Shown here one piece after another: positions 1 to 12,900 of a stretch of 64,000 nucleotides of DNA (position 1 is its first letter; every line of letters starts with the position of its first letter). The stretch covers positions 6,746,068 through 6,810,067 of the forward strand of contig CM043865.1 in NCBI GenBank assembly GCA_023846275.1, in the 5' to 3' direction. Both the position numbers and the translations under genes were made by a program. The notes below the pieces were generated by a model, which worked only from the letters and a program-made list of their open reading frames with translations, searched no databases and was not told the origin of the DNA. Source of the DNA: Vanilla planifolia. Its lineage: Eukaryota > Streptophyta > Magnoliopsida > Asparagales > Orchidaceae.

Positions 1-117
1 AATTGTATATGATGCTGGCCAGGTTGCCGTTTTCTATTATATTTTACAGTATCAGCTGTGTGATGCTAAGCAATACTGGATGTATTCTAATTGCAATTTC
101 TTTTTGCTGAATTGATA

Positions 118-301
118 TTATTCATATTGTTTATTTGTCTTTAATAATTGACTAAGTTTTTACTTTTCACCTTCTGCATAGTTGAGAGTGAGTTCCCTTA
201 TTTCTATTTATTACTCATATTGTTTATTTGGCTTTAATAATTGACAAAGCTTTTCCTTTTCACCTTCTGCATAGTTGAGAGTTAATTTCCTTATTTCTAT
301 T
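118..301. repeat. Two-copy tandem duplication, 93-bp unit
   Basis: The blocks at about 118-208 and 211-301 share tcatattgtttattt, ctttaataattgac, caccttctgcatagttgaga and ttatttctat at an offset of 93 bases. About one position in ten differs. It lies in the presumed CID intron and looks like a local duplication without function. Confidence 0.8.
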
Positions 302-983
302 TTGATATGAAGAAATTTATTGGCTAACCATAGTGGTTTAATGCAGTAATTTTTAGGACATTATAAAATATTTGTTGTTACATATAAACGAATTCTAGAA
401 CAAGGAAAAACTAATTTTAATTTGTCTCAAAAATAAGATCAGAGTCAGTAAAAAAATAAATCCAAAAGAAAACAAAAAAATAGGTCCAAAAGAAAACATA
501 AAAATAGGTTTGAGATAGCTCAATAAATTCTAAGGATTTTTTTTTCAAACTTTTTCTAAACTATGTAACTTGAGTTAAGAGTACAAATGATATTTCTTTT
601 TTCTTCTTAATAGAAAAAAAAAAAGAAAGACTGAAATATAGTTTCTAATATCTAGTAAGAGTCCAATTTATCTATTATATAGATCAAAATAGTTGTGATG
701 AAAATGTTTGATCTAAAAGTCTTTTAGCCAATAAATGAAATGATTGTAACTGAACTGAAATTGAATATATAGAATTTAAGTTTAGTAATTATAGGATTTA
801 ATAGTGCAAATCAAGCCAGTTCTACTTTATTCTCAATGAATCCAATGATTAACAAAACTTATGTTCTACAAATCTAAGAACCATTTCTTGAGTCAATCAA
901 GTTGGAAACAATTACACAATAACCAGTTAGAATGTTAGTCATGTTGGACCTGGTTCAAGGTTTTGATCATGTTGAAGGTACAG

Positions 984-1019
984 TTTTTTCTTTTTTTTCT
1001 TTTTTTTTTTTTTTTTTTT
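984..1019. repeat. Poly(T)-rich low-complexity tract
   Basis: A run of almost pure T with isolated C bases in non-coding sequence. It could be the remnant of a reverse-strand poly(A) tail or a simple slippage tract; no adjacent element was recognised. Confidence 0.7.
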
Positions 1020-4000
1020 GTTGCGTGACAAATTTAGATTGGCGATGGTGAATCGATGAAGGAGAGCAGGGATAATGGATGGAGGCATTAATGAAAGTCA
1101 ATGGAGGAGGAGCTTATGTGGACAGGAAGGATGACATGTGAGGAGGACAGGGGACCAAAGTTATATTTGAGGGAGGGCTAAGGAGGTTGACACCAATTTT
1201 TAATTTTTTTTTATAAATATGCCATGTCACAAACTATGAAAAATAGCTATTTCCTGGTAGATGAATGCCACCATTGGAATTTGCATTTGGACATGCAAAG
1301 TTCCAGCTTCCAAGTCATTTTTTTTCAAATTAGTACTCGAGTTAGTTTTGAGTACATTAGCAATTGAAACCAAAAACTAATTCATATTTTATGGAATCGA
1401 GTTTCAAAGAATCAGGAACTATACCAGTAACCACTAGACCCCACCTATTTGTTTGAATTTTCTCAGATCTGAATTGTTTTTCCATTCTACTTGACCTAAT
1501 TTGAACTCATGGTGGGAGTACAAATGACAAATAGATCACAAAAAATGATAAAAAGCACTACTTTTTTGGCTTCAACATTACTTGGTATATTGGCAACCAT
1601 TAAAATATTGAAGGTTGAGAAATTTCTTTATCTCGGATAATGCATAATTGTGGAGAAACTAAAGGGGATGCCAGTAATAGAACCCAATATTTCTAATGAT
1701 GAATGATTGTTTTAGCATCTCATGCTATCAAAGCATTGTTTCAACATTAAAGATAAATTTAGACCATAATAAGACCAACAATTTTAATGGTATTAAATAT
1801 TGATCTACGAAGCACAAGCATGCTAATAAAATGAATATTATAGAGATAAGAATGCCAAGATAGATAAGTGACATACTTAAGAACTTATAATTAGAAATAC
1901 ATGTATATGGAAGAAGTTTGATGTAACATAATGCTTTTATTAAGATATGGGAGTTATTAGAATTTTCTCTTATTATTAAGAGACAAGGAATGTTAAAAAG
2001 ATGTGTTATAATAGAATGGTATGTTTAGACATTAAGAAGAATCCTTATCAAATAGAGTACAATTACATTGAAGGATTCTTTTAGAGTACACTTAAATTAG
2101 AGGATTCTTTTAGTTGACCTTATTTAATATGATTAAACCTTCTTGTTGTTTTGTTATTCGAACAGTAAGCATGTAGGTTTTTATGAATTATTATTCACTT
2201 GGTGTTTGTTGATTTGTGATCGACTATACCAAATATAAAAACTATTATTAATGGTTCAAATTAGCATATCGATCGTAATTGTCACTGCACAATAAAATTA
2301 TATGAGTATTGATATAGCCTGAAGAATGATTTGATTTTTTTTTCTTGAAATAGCTTAAATGATTTGACATTAGGTTAATGAGGCAGCCAAGTCTTGGTAT
2401 GGCTTATTTAGGCCATCATTTGCCTATTGATCCATTTGCCAAATGGTTCTTATGACACATGGATGATAGTGGACCAATAAACTAAATTTTGCTATTGAAA
2501 GACTATCTATGGACCTTTGTCTTATGAAAGAAAGATACTTGATCCAAACCATATTTCATGAATTGCTTGTGGTTGTTTAAATCAAAACAAGTAGGAAAAT
2601 TTCTTCACTTTCTAGTGGATCAATATTTATCTACTACAAGTAATGTGGGTAATTGGGCTATGTTACTAGCAAATTTGGATGATGGATGCACATGAACATA
2701 CTTTGGTTAAGTGAGGTAGTTTTGGCCATGGAAATGGGAAAGACTGTCAATTGTATTGGAACCATGCAACAACTTTTGCATAAAAGTTTGTGTTGTTAGA
2801 AAAGCTCTACTTATGAAAAATAGAGCTTTTATGGGATATAAAGCTAAGAGCAAAGCAATCACACCATTCAATGGGAAAATAAAGAAGAAAGAAAATTAAG
2901 TGATACCAAAATTTAATATGATTTGAGCCAGCAATAGTGTATATGAACAAGATGGGAAAAACTTGAAATGTCACTATCAATTTCAAGTACAAATCACGAA
3001 ATCACAAATATAAATGAAAGCTTTTACAAATATCGAGACGATAAAATAGATGAGATCTCATAAAAAAAGTCTGATTCAGTCTTCATATTTGAATCTAACC
3101 TCATCAAGAAACAGCCCTCTCTACATTCCTTGTCCATTTTTTCAAATTGCAGTCAATAATTCAAATGGTGAGATGCCAAACTCATTATCAAGTGGAAGCT
3201 CTCAAATGTTTGCATGAAATTAAGCCTGTATTGCACTCTCCCTCTATGTGAACTTTGGGTGCTTGTTAATTCTGGCTTGATGTATGTGAACTTTGGCTTG
3301 TTAATACATTGTAAGATTTTGCCTCTATTATGGTGAGTCTCATAAATTAGTTTTTGAAGTCGTTGTTTTTATTGTTATGAGTGAAAGAGTTTGAACCTTC
3401 TAGAATGATACAGATTCTGAATAGATAATTCGCTGGTGAAAACGTAGATCTTTTGGATTCAGTTTTTAAAGTCACTTCGTTACTTTTTCTTTTTTCAAAC
3501 TAACAAACAATAGCCTGGGAAGTCAACTCGAGACTCTAAGCCTCCTTTTGGGTTGAAATCAAGGCACAAAAGTTTCCATTGTGAATTAAAGATTTTAATT
3601 TCCCTGAAAGGGATTGCGAGTCAGTTTTGATCAGTAAGTGGTGGGGTACTGTCTTTAGACTTGCTGTCGTACTTTTACTCCTTCAAGCATGAAGTGGCTT
3701 ATGCTAATTGCAGCTGAAAGATTCAAATTGATTTGAGTACTAAAAGGTGGTTTTATGATGGAAAATAAGTAAACTAGATGGCAGCTTGTTCATTAGCATT
3801 ATGGCCTTCTTTTCTTCATCTTTTGAAGACTGACTTGTTGCACCTTTACTAAAGATTCATCAGATAAAATCTTGAAATGAACTTAACACCTTTGCAAACA
3901 TATAAGCAAGTGAATGTCCCTTGCCTAATACACACAATTTATATCTTGAAATGAGCATAACCCTTCCACAAACCTGCACAAAAGTGAATAACGCTCTCCT

Positions 4001-4146
4001 AATTCATATGGCTTCCTGTTCATCATGTGCAGACCATGCTAGTTTCTGTGTTTATCTGTTTCTTTTTATTGTGCATGAGTACGTCTTCTCTTTTCTTGCC
4101 CAAAATGTTTGATGATGCTAACTATTGCGGACTTTTCATTCCAAAG

Positions 4147-5342
4147 GTTGTTGATTGTCGCGTTTGTGGAGATCCTCACTCGATTCTGCGCTTTGCCTTT
4201 ATAGAGTTTGCTGATGAGGGTAAGTTTTTATAGGTTTCTTAATTTTCTTTAAAATTCATGCTTGTATTTTCTTCAAAAATTGCAAAACCTTACTCTTTTC
4301 ACAGAGGGTGCCAGAGCAGCATTGAACCTTGGTGGGACCATGTTGGGTTTCTATCCTGTTCGAGTTTTGCCTTCTAAGACCGCAATTCTGCCTGTGAATC
4401 CGAAATTTCTTCCTCGGGTATGCATCATACCTTGATTATGTCCTAAGATTTCTTTGCATCTTTGCAATCGTGGAGCCATATAGCTCGCTCGTAGTTTGTT
4501 CTACTCGATCATAGTGACTACTGATGCCTGGAAATATTGCAGTCAAATGATGAAAGGGAAATGGTTGTGAGAACAGTTTATTGTACAAACATTGATAAGA
4601 AGGTGAGTTCTTATTTTTGTTCTTGTTCAAGATGGCTTCTTGTTTGTACCATTAATCTACCAAAGTATGATGCCACATTCTCATGCTGACCTTGCTGATT
4701 TGTATTGTTATGGAATTTACTTTTGTAGGTCACACAATCAGAGGTAAAACAGTTTTTTGAACAAGTATGCTGTGGAGAGGTGAGGACATTGGCTTATTGA
4801 CTTTACATAATGAATGAGTTAAATGTATAGTTGGAAGGAAAACGAAAGATTAATTCTTGTTTCAATGCAGGTTTCTCGTATAAGACTCCTTGGGGATAAT
4901 GTGCACTCAACTAGGATAGCATTTGTTGAGTTTGTTCTGGTAAATTTTCATCTATTATTTGTTTTCCTCCTCATATTTCAGTTGACTCTCAAAGCCAACG
5001 GTTGTGCTCTTCATGTTTTCATATATGGATATATGATATAAAACTGTTCTATACAGTATCTTATCAGTTCTCTTCATTTGCATTTCAGTTATAGTTTTTG
5101 ATTTCGCTGTTCCCTCTTCTTCTTGGTAGGCTGAGAGTGCCATTCTAGCTCTGAATTGCAGTGGCATGGTTCTTGGATCTCTTCCTATAAGGTATGCTAT
5201 GTAATAATAGACAATTCTGCAGTGAAGCTCTACTTGCCATTCTATAAAGCAGATTGATGTCATGCTGCCTCCTCCTTTTCTTAGGGTGAGCCCGTCGAAG
5301 ACACCTGTGAGGTCTCGAATCCCTCGTGCAGCGTCGAACTAA
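4147..5342 (+). CDS. CID-type RNA-binding protein (two RRMs), 3' part of gene
   Basis: The last seven coding exons are at 4147-4219, 4305-4417, 4543-4602, 4729-4779, 4871-4939, 5130-5191 and 5285-5342. All have GT-AG borders and keep one frame through 161 residues to the stop at 5340-5342. The first exon carries the second half of RRM1 (CRVCGDPHSILRFAFIEF). The next holds the linker ending NPKFLPR, and the rest form RRM2 with RNP2 (VYCTNI), RNP1 (RIAFVEF) and the conserved tail SPSKTPVRSR. This is the plant CTC-interacting-domain family (CID8-13 type), which binds RNA and, through an N-terminal PAM2 motif, the MLLE domain of poly(A)-binding protein. The PAM2 motif and first half of RRM1 are not visible upstream, so they probably lie beyond an intron of more than 4.1 kb. 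One oddity is FEQVCCGEV, which has one residue more than the usual spacing. The family call is firm; which CID member it is cannot be said. Confidence 0.9.
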
Positions 5343-6918
5343 CTTGCTTTTGCTTTAGAAGTTGAGAGTTGTCTACGATGGAGTGGATGCAGTGTGAAGA
5401 GCTAATGAATTATGTGGCATTTGCCAAAACTTTGTTTATATTAGGAGTAAAGATTTTATGTTTAGGGATGAGACTTTGATAGCTTTGGAGCTTCTGAGTG
5501 ATTATGGAAACTGTTGTTCGAAGACTAGATATAGGAAGCAAAAATGATTTTGTTTTTGTTGTTTGCTTGGTGAGAAGTTGAGAATGAAGGTGACAGAATT
5601 GCTTTAGTTGATGCATTCTTCCTCTTATGTTAGCTTGTTGGAAGGCTCTTAAGCAACAGATGTATAAACTACTATGATAACGTACGTAAAATTTAAACTG
5701 CCTGTTGCTTTCGTCATTATAGCCGTTAGAATAAACTGTCAAAGACTTTTTTGAAGCAGATGTGAGATATGGCACGAGGGAAAAGCGACACTAGTTATAG
5801 TTTTGTTTGTACTTGCCGGTAAGTATGGTTTATAAAAGTGTTAAATATAAGGAAATTTAGTGGGCTAAAGGGGAGGCAATCCTCCCTCGAGGGAGAAGCC
5901 AAACCTGATGTCATGTTTCATAGGTTCATTCGCCAAACAAAATAAAGAGCAAATCATTAACGAGCCATGGTTAACATGTACTTGATTGAAGAAACACGGC
6001 ACTAAACGTGTAAGATGATACGCGTAAAACCATTTTTGCATGATATTATGTTTAAGATTTTTAATATTTAATTACAACATATTATTAAATAATAATATTT
6101 AAAAAATATAATGTTATCACTAAAAAAATATGTAGACATTACGTAAATTTAGACTAACCTAAAAAGTCATCTTGATATTAAATATATATTTTTTTTTTAA
6201 AATAATATTAAATCAAACAAAAACAACAAAAATATTAATAACTATTAGATAGCATTGTCATGTAAATAATATAACATCTAGATACTAATATTATCAATAT
6301 AGCACTCGATTATTAAACCGTTAAGGTTTTAAATAATACGCATGCGCACAATTACGTAATGAAAACTAAGCTTAGTCCCCAATAGTCCCACATTACCAAC
6401 CCAGCGGTCTAATGTTAACTCTTTGCCACGCAAAGATGTTGACGTGGATAAGCACAAATAGTCAAGTACAGCTGTAATCAACAGAGGGATAAATCAAACT
6501 ATGATATGGAATGGAATTGAAAGCAATACACCAATTGACCACAAACAGACTGATTCAGTTCAGCTTTCGAGTTTTCAACCTTTTCCAGTAATCGAACTAC
6601 ACCTTACGAAGAACACACGTCTCAGGTTTGAATGTTTCACTCCTTCAGCAATCAATCCATACAACAAGCAAAACAACAGACATAAAAGCATATCTTTTCA
6701 ATGCTAGGAATTACAAATCATGTCTTAACTCTTGAAATATTAAAAAGAAATAACTTCCAATAGCAATCGATACAGATCTCTTGTTGCTCTCAAATTGAGA
6801 GCAAACTTGCGTTATATGCAGCTTTTAGGCTACCTATTTGTGAATAAGCTTAACGGTTCATCACTGTTGAAAGCGTGATGGCAAATAAGTGTTATAGAAT
6901 TTCATATAAAGCATGTTT
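5343..6918. other. Tail-to-tail intergenic stretch with both 3' UTRs
   Basis: The CID-type gene ends at 5342 on + and the E2 gene ends at 6919 on -, so this interval should contain both 3' untranslated regions and their polyadenylation signals. 5343 to about 5830 is gene-like in composition and fits a 3' UTR. 6050-6330 is strongly AT-rich. About 6480-6918 fits the 3' UTR of the E2 gene. No coding sequence was recognised. Confidence 0.6.
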
Positions 6919-9900
6919 TCATGCTCCACTCGCATATAGGCGAGTCCACTCCTTTGCTGAAACATCCCAAGTAACACGATAAATATCAAGAAGAGAAGTA
7001 AAGTAAATCGCAGTCACACAAATTAAGTGCACGAAATGATCTCTATAAGAAAGGCTAACCTGTTTCGACAGCTTCTGCTTCGTTTGTCTTCCAATGCTTT
7101 GCAATGTTGTCCGACAGTGGGTCATCAGGGTTCGGAGCGCTTAGAAGTGCTTGGATACTAAAAATTAGACAAACAGATAGGTAAACATTTTTAAATCAGT
7201 TGATGAAAATATTATTTGAAAAATGAGAAAGAAAACAGCAAACTATTTCTTGTTAACCCAAAAATCCTCAAGAAATATCACCTTAGCAGCACAGTTCGAA
7301 TCTGTAGAGCAGGGCTCCATTTATCCTTCAAAATATCTAGACATATGCGACCTAGCTGCATTTGTAAAATGCATTAATTCCAGAAAATAAAAGATATAAG
7401 TTAAATAGAAACACATCAATCAATAAAGAGTGTACTTCTTGCCTTATCAATGTTGGGATGGTATATTTTGGTAAGAAAGCGAACCTGCTCAATGATACCC
7501 AAACATGAGGATGTGAAGAGATCTTTGCAGCTTATGCAATAATATTTGCATGCATTCATTTAATTATGTGAACAGAGGACTTGGAAGATCACCACAAAAA
7601 ATGTACATATTATCCATAATATGATGTATCTAAACTTGTCAAATGTTAGAAAGCAGTGCACGGGACAAGATTTCATCATCCATATTTATGCTTTATACAT
7701 AACATAAAACTTGAAGAATAGCATGTATAAAAACTTCATTGAACTAGACATGTACCAAGTCAAATTTAGAGCAACTCCAATTTGTACCTAATGTCTAAAA
7801 TTATGACAATTAATCTTCAAACAATAGAGGATTTAGCTAATTGTGTGTAAAAATAAGAGTAAATTACATGTATGTCTCACTTGTTTGTCCTAATCTACGA
7901 ATAAGCCACTTCAATTTTGAAAACAAACAAAAAGTCTAGTAGATTTCATAAGCTGTAAATAGGATTTATTTTTTAAAAAAATCTATTAAGATGATTGATC
8001 CATGTTTGGATTGGTTGCACTTATGAAGTATTTTAACATCTACATGATATTTCTAATTCTAAACCACCCTTATATCAAATACTTTCTTTTATAGTCAACT
8101 GCAGCTTTCACCACTCTAATCACTTTCCCTAGAAGCATAGTTATGAAGAACTCCTTGACTCTTCGACAGACGAAGACATGTTGACGTCAGTGTTGCACCA
8201 AGGATGCCAATCCATAATATAATCCAACTAACAACCTATGTTTATCCCTAAGCTGAAAATAGATGCACCAACATAAGGATGTACTCCTACTAAGGGGGAA
8301 CTTTTGAACCTTACAAGGTAAGCCTGGCATCAAGGATTATTTGCATGAAAATGAAGAACGAACATATATAAAGTGGCGTGCCACCAACCATAGTACATCA
8401 AATTAATCCTACCTCACATCCAATTTGACTGAGTCTAATAAGACAATAAAAAGATCATATTTCCCTCGCTCCCAATTTGTCATCTAGGCAAAAGTTTTTG
8501 TGTGAATACGAAAGAGGGGGCGATCTTGGTCATGATAGTGGTGGTTAGAGGGGAAATCCCAAACCCTACTTAAAGCTTAAACAAACAACTTGTTTCTTTC
8601 CTAATAATCTCATTTCACTACAAAAATTTTCTTTACCATTAATATACTCCAAATTGTTACTTCCACCATTCATCCAAGGTTGACACTTGGGATTTACAAA
8701 TGAAAAACCACCTACAAATGATTTTCATCTATCATGGGGACAACCCAAAGGGAAAGCTACAACTTGCAACTATAGATGCTTAATAAGGGATTAATTGCTG
8801 GAGTCACACAACAAGTAGCATAGCCACCAACAATTTGGGCTGCCAACAGTCGCACAACCTCTAGTATAGACACAAACAGCTCGGGCTACTCACTGATGCA
8901 AAACCTCAAGCATCAACAACTACAACTTTGACCACTTACATATACACTTGCTAATTCCATAAAATCTTTCACCTCCTTCTCAATAACCTCACTTTCATAG
9001 CCTAGAATCAATCTATGGTTGACACTTGGGATTTGACAAATGGAAAGTCATCTACAAATGCTTCCATCTATTGTGAAAAGGGAAACCTATAATTTGCAAC
9101 TGTAGATACCTAAAATGGGATTGATTGCTAAAGTCACACAACATCTAGCATGGATACCAACAACTTGGGCCACCCATTATTGCACAACCTAAGAACAACT
9201 TGGGCTACCCACTAATGCACAACATCAAGCGTAGACAACAGCAACTTCGACCGTCTATTGATGCACAATGTTGTTAATCCCACAATCTCTTTCCCTTCTC
9301 ATCAACCTCGACTTCCAAGTCTTGAATTCCCCCCACCCCCCAAACACTGGATCCAGAACAGGAGGTAGACATCAAGCTAAACCCAAGATGCAAGAGTTAT
9401 AGTTTCACTATAAACAATGGACCAGATTACGGAAAAAAGTCCACAATAGGGCCCACATTTGACCTCCCTGGATCTCTTGGCCTACCATCCCTAGGTGGAC
9501 TTTGCTCGTACCTAGCTTTCCAACTGAGTGCTTGTTCACCATGCAGTATGAGATTAAAATTACAAATTGTTTTCCCTTGAAGATGACTGGAATTGGTACG
9601 AGTACATCAAAAGGATTTCAGAGGTGTTCAACATTAATGACATTATTTTTGTGGCATGCCCAACTTTAAATCAGTTTTAATCTGGTGTAATGCATTTCAA
9701 AATGGTTTTATTGGAAGAATCAATCTCAAATGACAACTACCCAAATGACCAGTAAACTTTGGCTGTTAACAAATTTGACAACTTTGTGTTTGTTTCCCGC
9801 TCTATTTAGATGCAAAATTTGCATGTGAGCGATTGCTTGCTCACCGTACAGCAAGAGATAAAAATAACAAATGGTTGCTACTTGAAGAGGACTGGAATTG

Positions 9901-12900
9901 GTATGAGTACATTAGAAGGATTTCAGAGGTGTTCAACAACATTAATGACACTAATTTCGTGTGGCATACCCCACTTCAAATCAGCTTTTATCAGTTTTTA
10001 TCTGTTGTAATGCATTTCAAAATGGTTTTAATGGAAGATTAAATCTCAAATGACAACTACCCAAATGACTAGAAAACTTTGGCTGTTAACAAATTAGACA
10101 ACTCAGTCTTGATTTCCCACTCTTTTTATCAACGACCCAGTTGACCAACTATTGGTAGGGTGTGATCTTTTAACAAAGGGGCTTGCAAACCAGGTTGTTG
10201 AAGAAGTGGAAGGCTGATTTATAACTTAGTTACCTTGGTGAGATCTCTCAATAGTCACTGATGCATATTGTTGCTCACTAATATTTGCTTTAAATGACTG
10301 AACTACGGAGATGCTACACTTGAATTATACAACAATGTGATCATTTAGATATCAATTCTTTTCTGTAAGCATTTGTTGTTCTTATTGTTGTAGTCACCAT
10401 TCTTCTCCAGCTATCTTCTCAAGGTACTTCTGCAATCGTTGCTCTCTGTGTGGTGTCGTCCTCACAGTTTGGTACTTTTTGGTCCTAGGCCCACTTTGTT
10501 TTTTGATGAGATCAGATGTACAAAGCTTTATTATCATATATTTTCACAATTTAGTTTGTAAAACCTCAATCAAAATATTTGATCTTGTTTTTGCTGGTTC
10601 TATATTTGTATGACTCAATTTGTGAATTAAAGTATTCAAAAAATTATATATTCCATGGCCTTTGTAAAATTAGAAATTATTCAGCCAACTTCCGTTTATA
10701 TAAAGTCTGAATAGCAAAAGGAGCCATATCCCGATTAGCAAAATAAGCCATACTTGAGCTTCATCAATCAATTCAAACACAGTTAACAAATATGTTATGA
10801 AATCGATCGCAAGTTGAAGAACATGACTATCATCTTATTCGAAAAATTCAAACACAAAGATGGATATGTTTGCCCATGTTCAGCTCATTTACATGCCTAC
10901 CAGGACACAACTAATGCACAAGATCGGTATAATGATGCTTAGGATAATTACAAGAAGGCAAAACCCTCCATGATCACCACTAAATTGCTTGTTGGAAATT
11001 AGTTGATATTTCGATGCCCATTAATCATAACTGACCATTTCAATTGAGAGAAAAAAATGGCTATTTGGGATCAAGAAGATAAGAGTTTGGGATAAAAAAA
11101 ATAAGAGTTTTATTGTCAATGAGTTCTAGCACATTAGGTATTGAATTTATCCTTTAAAGTAGAGATACAAAATTCAAATCTCAGCATTGCCCTCAACCAT
11201 TTTTTTTAAAGAGTTTTATTGATCTTAAAATTGTATGCAAATTGAAGTACAATAGTTTGCCATAGAATTCACTGTCATTACACTAAATCAGCTACATACC
11301 AGTTATTGTTCAAAGGAATATATAAATTATTGTTGACTTCCATGAACAAACTACTTGTATCAATTTTGAAAGGAATATACTAAATTCTCAATTTTCCATG
11401 GATCATGCAATGTTCGGGTCATTTTTTGTAGATTTTTTCAATAGCTTAAATGTGCAAGAATGCCCATTTCCTTTTGGTAATTGAAAGTGGAGGACAAACA
11501 TGATGGCATCTTCTTTTACCAAGTCTAACACAAAAATCAAGAGGCCTCTATTTTTACAAAAACAAAATGCTATGACAAGAATGTAATAAATCAAAGAAAA
11601 AATACTAATGATGTAATTAAAGTTTAAAATTTTTTATGATAGATAAAGAGGGTTGAGAAAATTGTGAAGGAATAATTCTATTTTTTATTTAAAATTATAA
11701 TATGTATCACTTTTTTATTGATAAGAATACATCAAATAATTGAAAAAAACAGCCAATCAAATTATCTACATAAATATGCTAGATAAATTCCTTGAAATGA
11801 TCCAATACAAGCAAGTTTAGAGAAGAGAGATGAATTGAGAAAACATTATTTTTCAAAATATTCCATATAAATAAAAACCATGGCTTTGACTCTTACCTAA
11901 TTGGGTCTATGTCCACCCCCAAGTTAATAAACGTGAGCGTAATAATTTCCTTTCAATCTTTTGTCGCAACTGATGAGGAAAACTATTATATATATGTTTT
12001 TCTTTGAAGCTCAAACATCATCTCTTCAGTTTTTTTCCAGAAATAAAACTCAACCCTTCTTGGTTTTCAATAGGACTCAACACTAACATTTTCTTAATTT
12101 ATTAAAAGGTTGAAATCTCATGTCTTGATTTTTTTCAATGGCCCAAATTTGACGTATCTCTCTGATTTGTAAGCTCAAATCTAATCTAAATATTTCAAAA
12201 GCTCAACTCTAACCTCATTGCTTCTTCTTAGGTGCAAACATTAACCCTCTTGAGTCTTTTTTTGATCTCAAACTCAACATTGACAAAAATAGTCTCACAT
12301 AAGGCAATTCTAAAAATTAAACTCAAAATATTAGAAAAAAAAAAAACAATCAAAACCAATGTTACCTAATCTTTTGCGTGCAAAAAGGTGAATGAAACCT
12401 TTCAACAATGCACCTCAAGGTCCTCCAAATATGGACGAAGCTTATGCAACAACCAGAGGTCAAAAAATCCTTTTCCTCCCAATGAAATAGTGAATGCAGC
12501 ACCAAGAGGATGTCTACAGGCTTTGTCAATGCAAAATTCATTCACAAGTTGTGCCAAAATGCTTTCTTTTAGATTAACTTTATTCTTTAGATTTAGAGGG
12601 TACTTATAAATGCAAAGAAGCTGTTAGACTTGCCTTATCCCATAATTGAACATTGCTACAAAAGCTCAACATTCAGGTGAACATTTGGGCAAAATCCACA
12701 CTAGCCATTGAAGCCCATTTGTACATTCTAGTGAACTAGACATAATATATGCCAACTAAGATGTATTGTACATTAGTTATTAGAATAGCCAAATTAGCAC
12801 AACATATCTTTTATTTGGCTCATGTACCATTATTTTTGAACTAGATGTACCATATGTGTAAAATCCCGTATTGTATAGAAGCACTGGGTTGACACTCTCT

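Larger units (their letters stand above)
1..4146 (+). other. Probable large intron of the CID-type gene; AT-rich non-coding
   Basis: No exon matching the expected upstream part of the protein (PAM2 motif or the start of RRM1) could be found on the + strand. The stretch ends in a good acceptor (ttcattccaaag) directly before the first recognised exon. It holds a 93-bp tandem duplication near the start, a pyrimidine run at 984-1019, and scattered sequence at 1.9-2.3 kb with two copies of a short motif (aggattctttta). I see no convincing gene. It could instead include diverged transposon debris. Confidence 0.5.

Noticed and set aside
6919-7125. ATG-initiated 68-residue reverse frame ending in [11 protein letters not shown]
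   Set aside because: Only the last 38 bases are an E2 exon. The rest reads the previous exon in a wrong frame and an intron.
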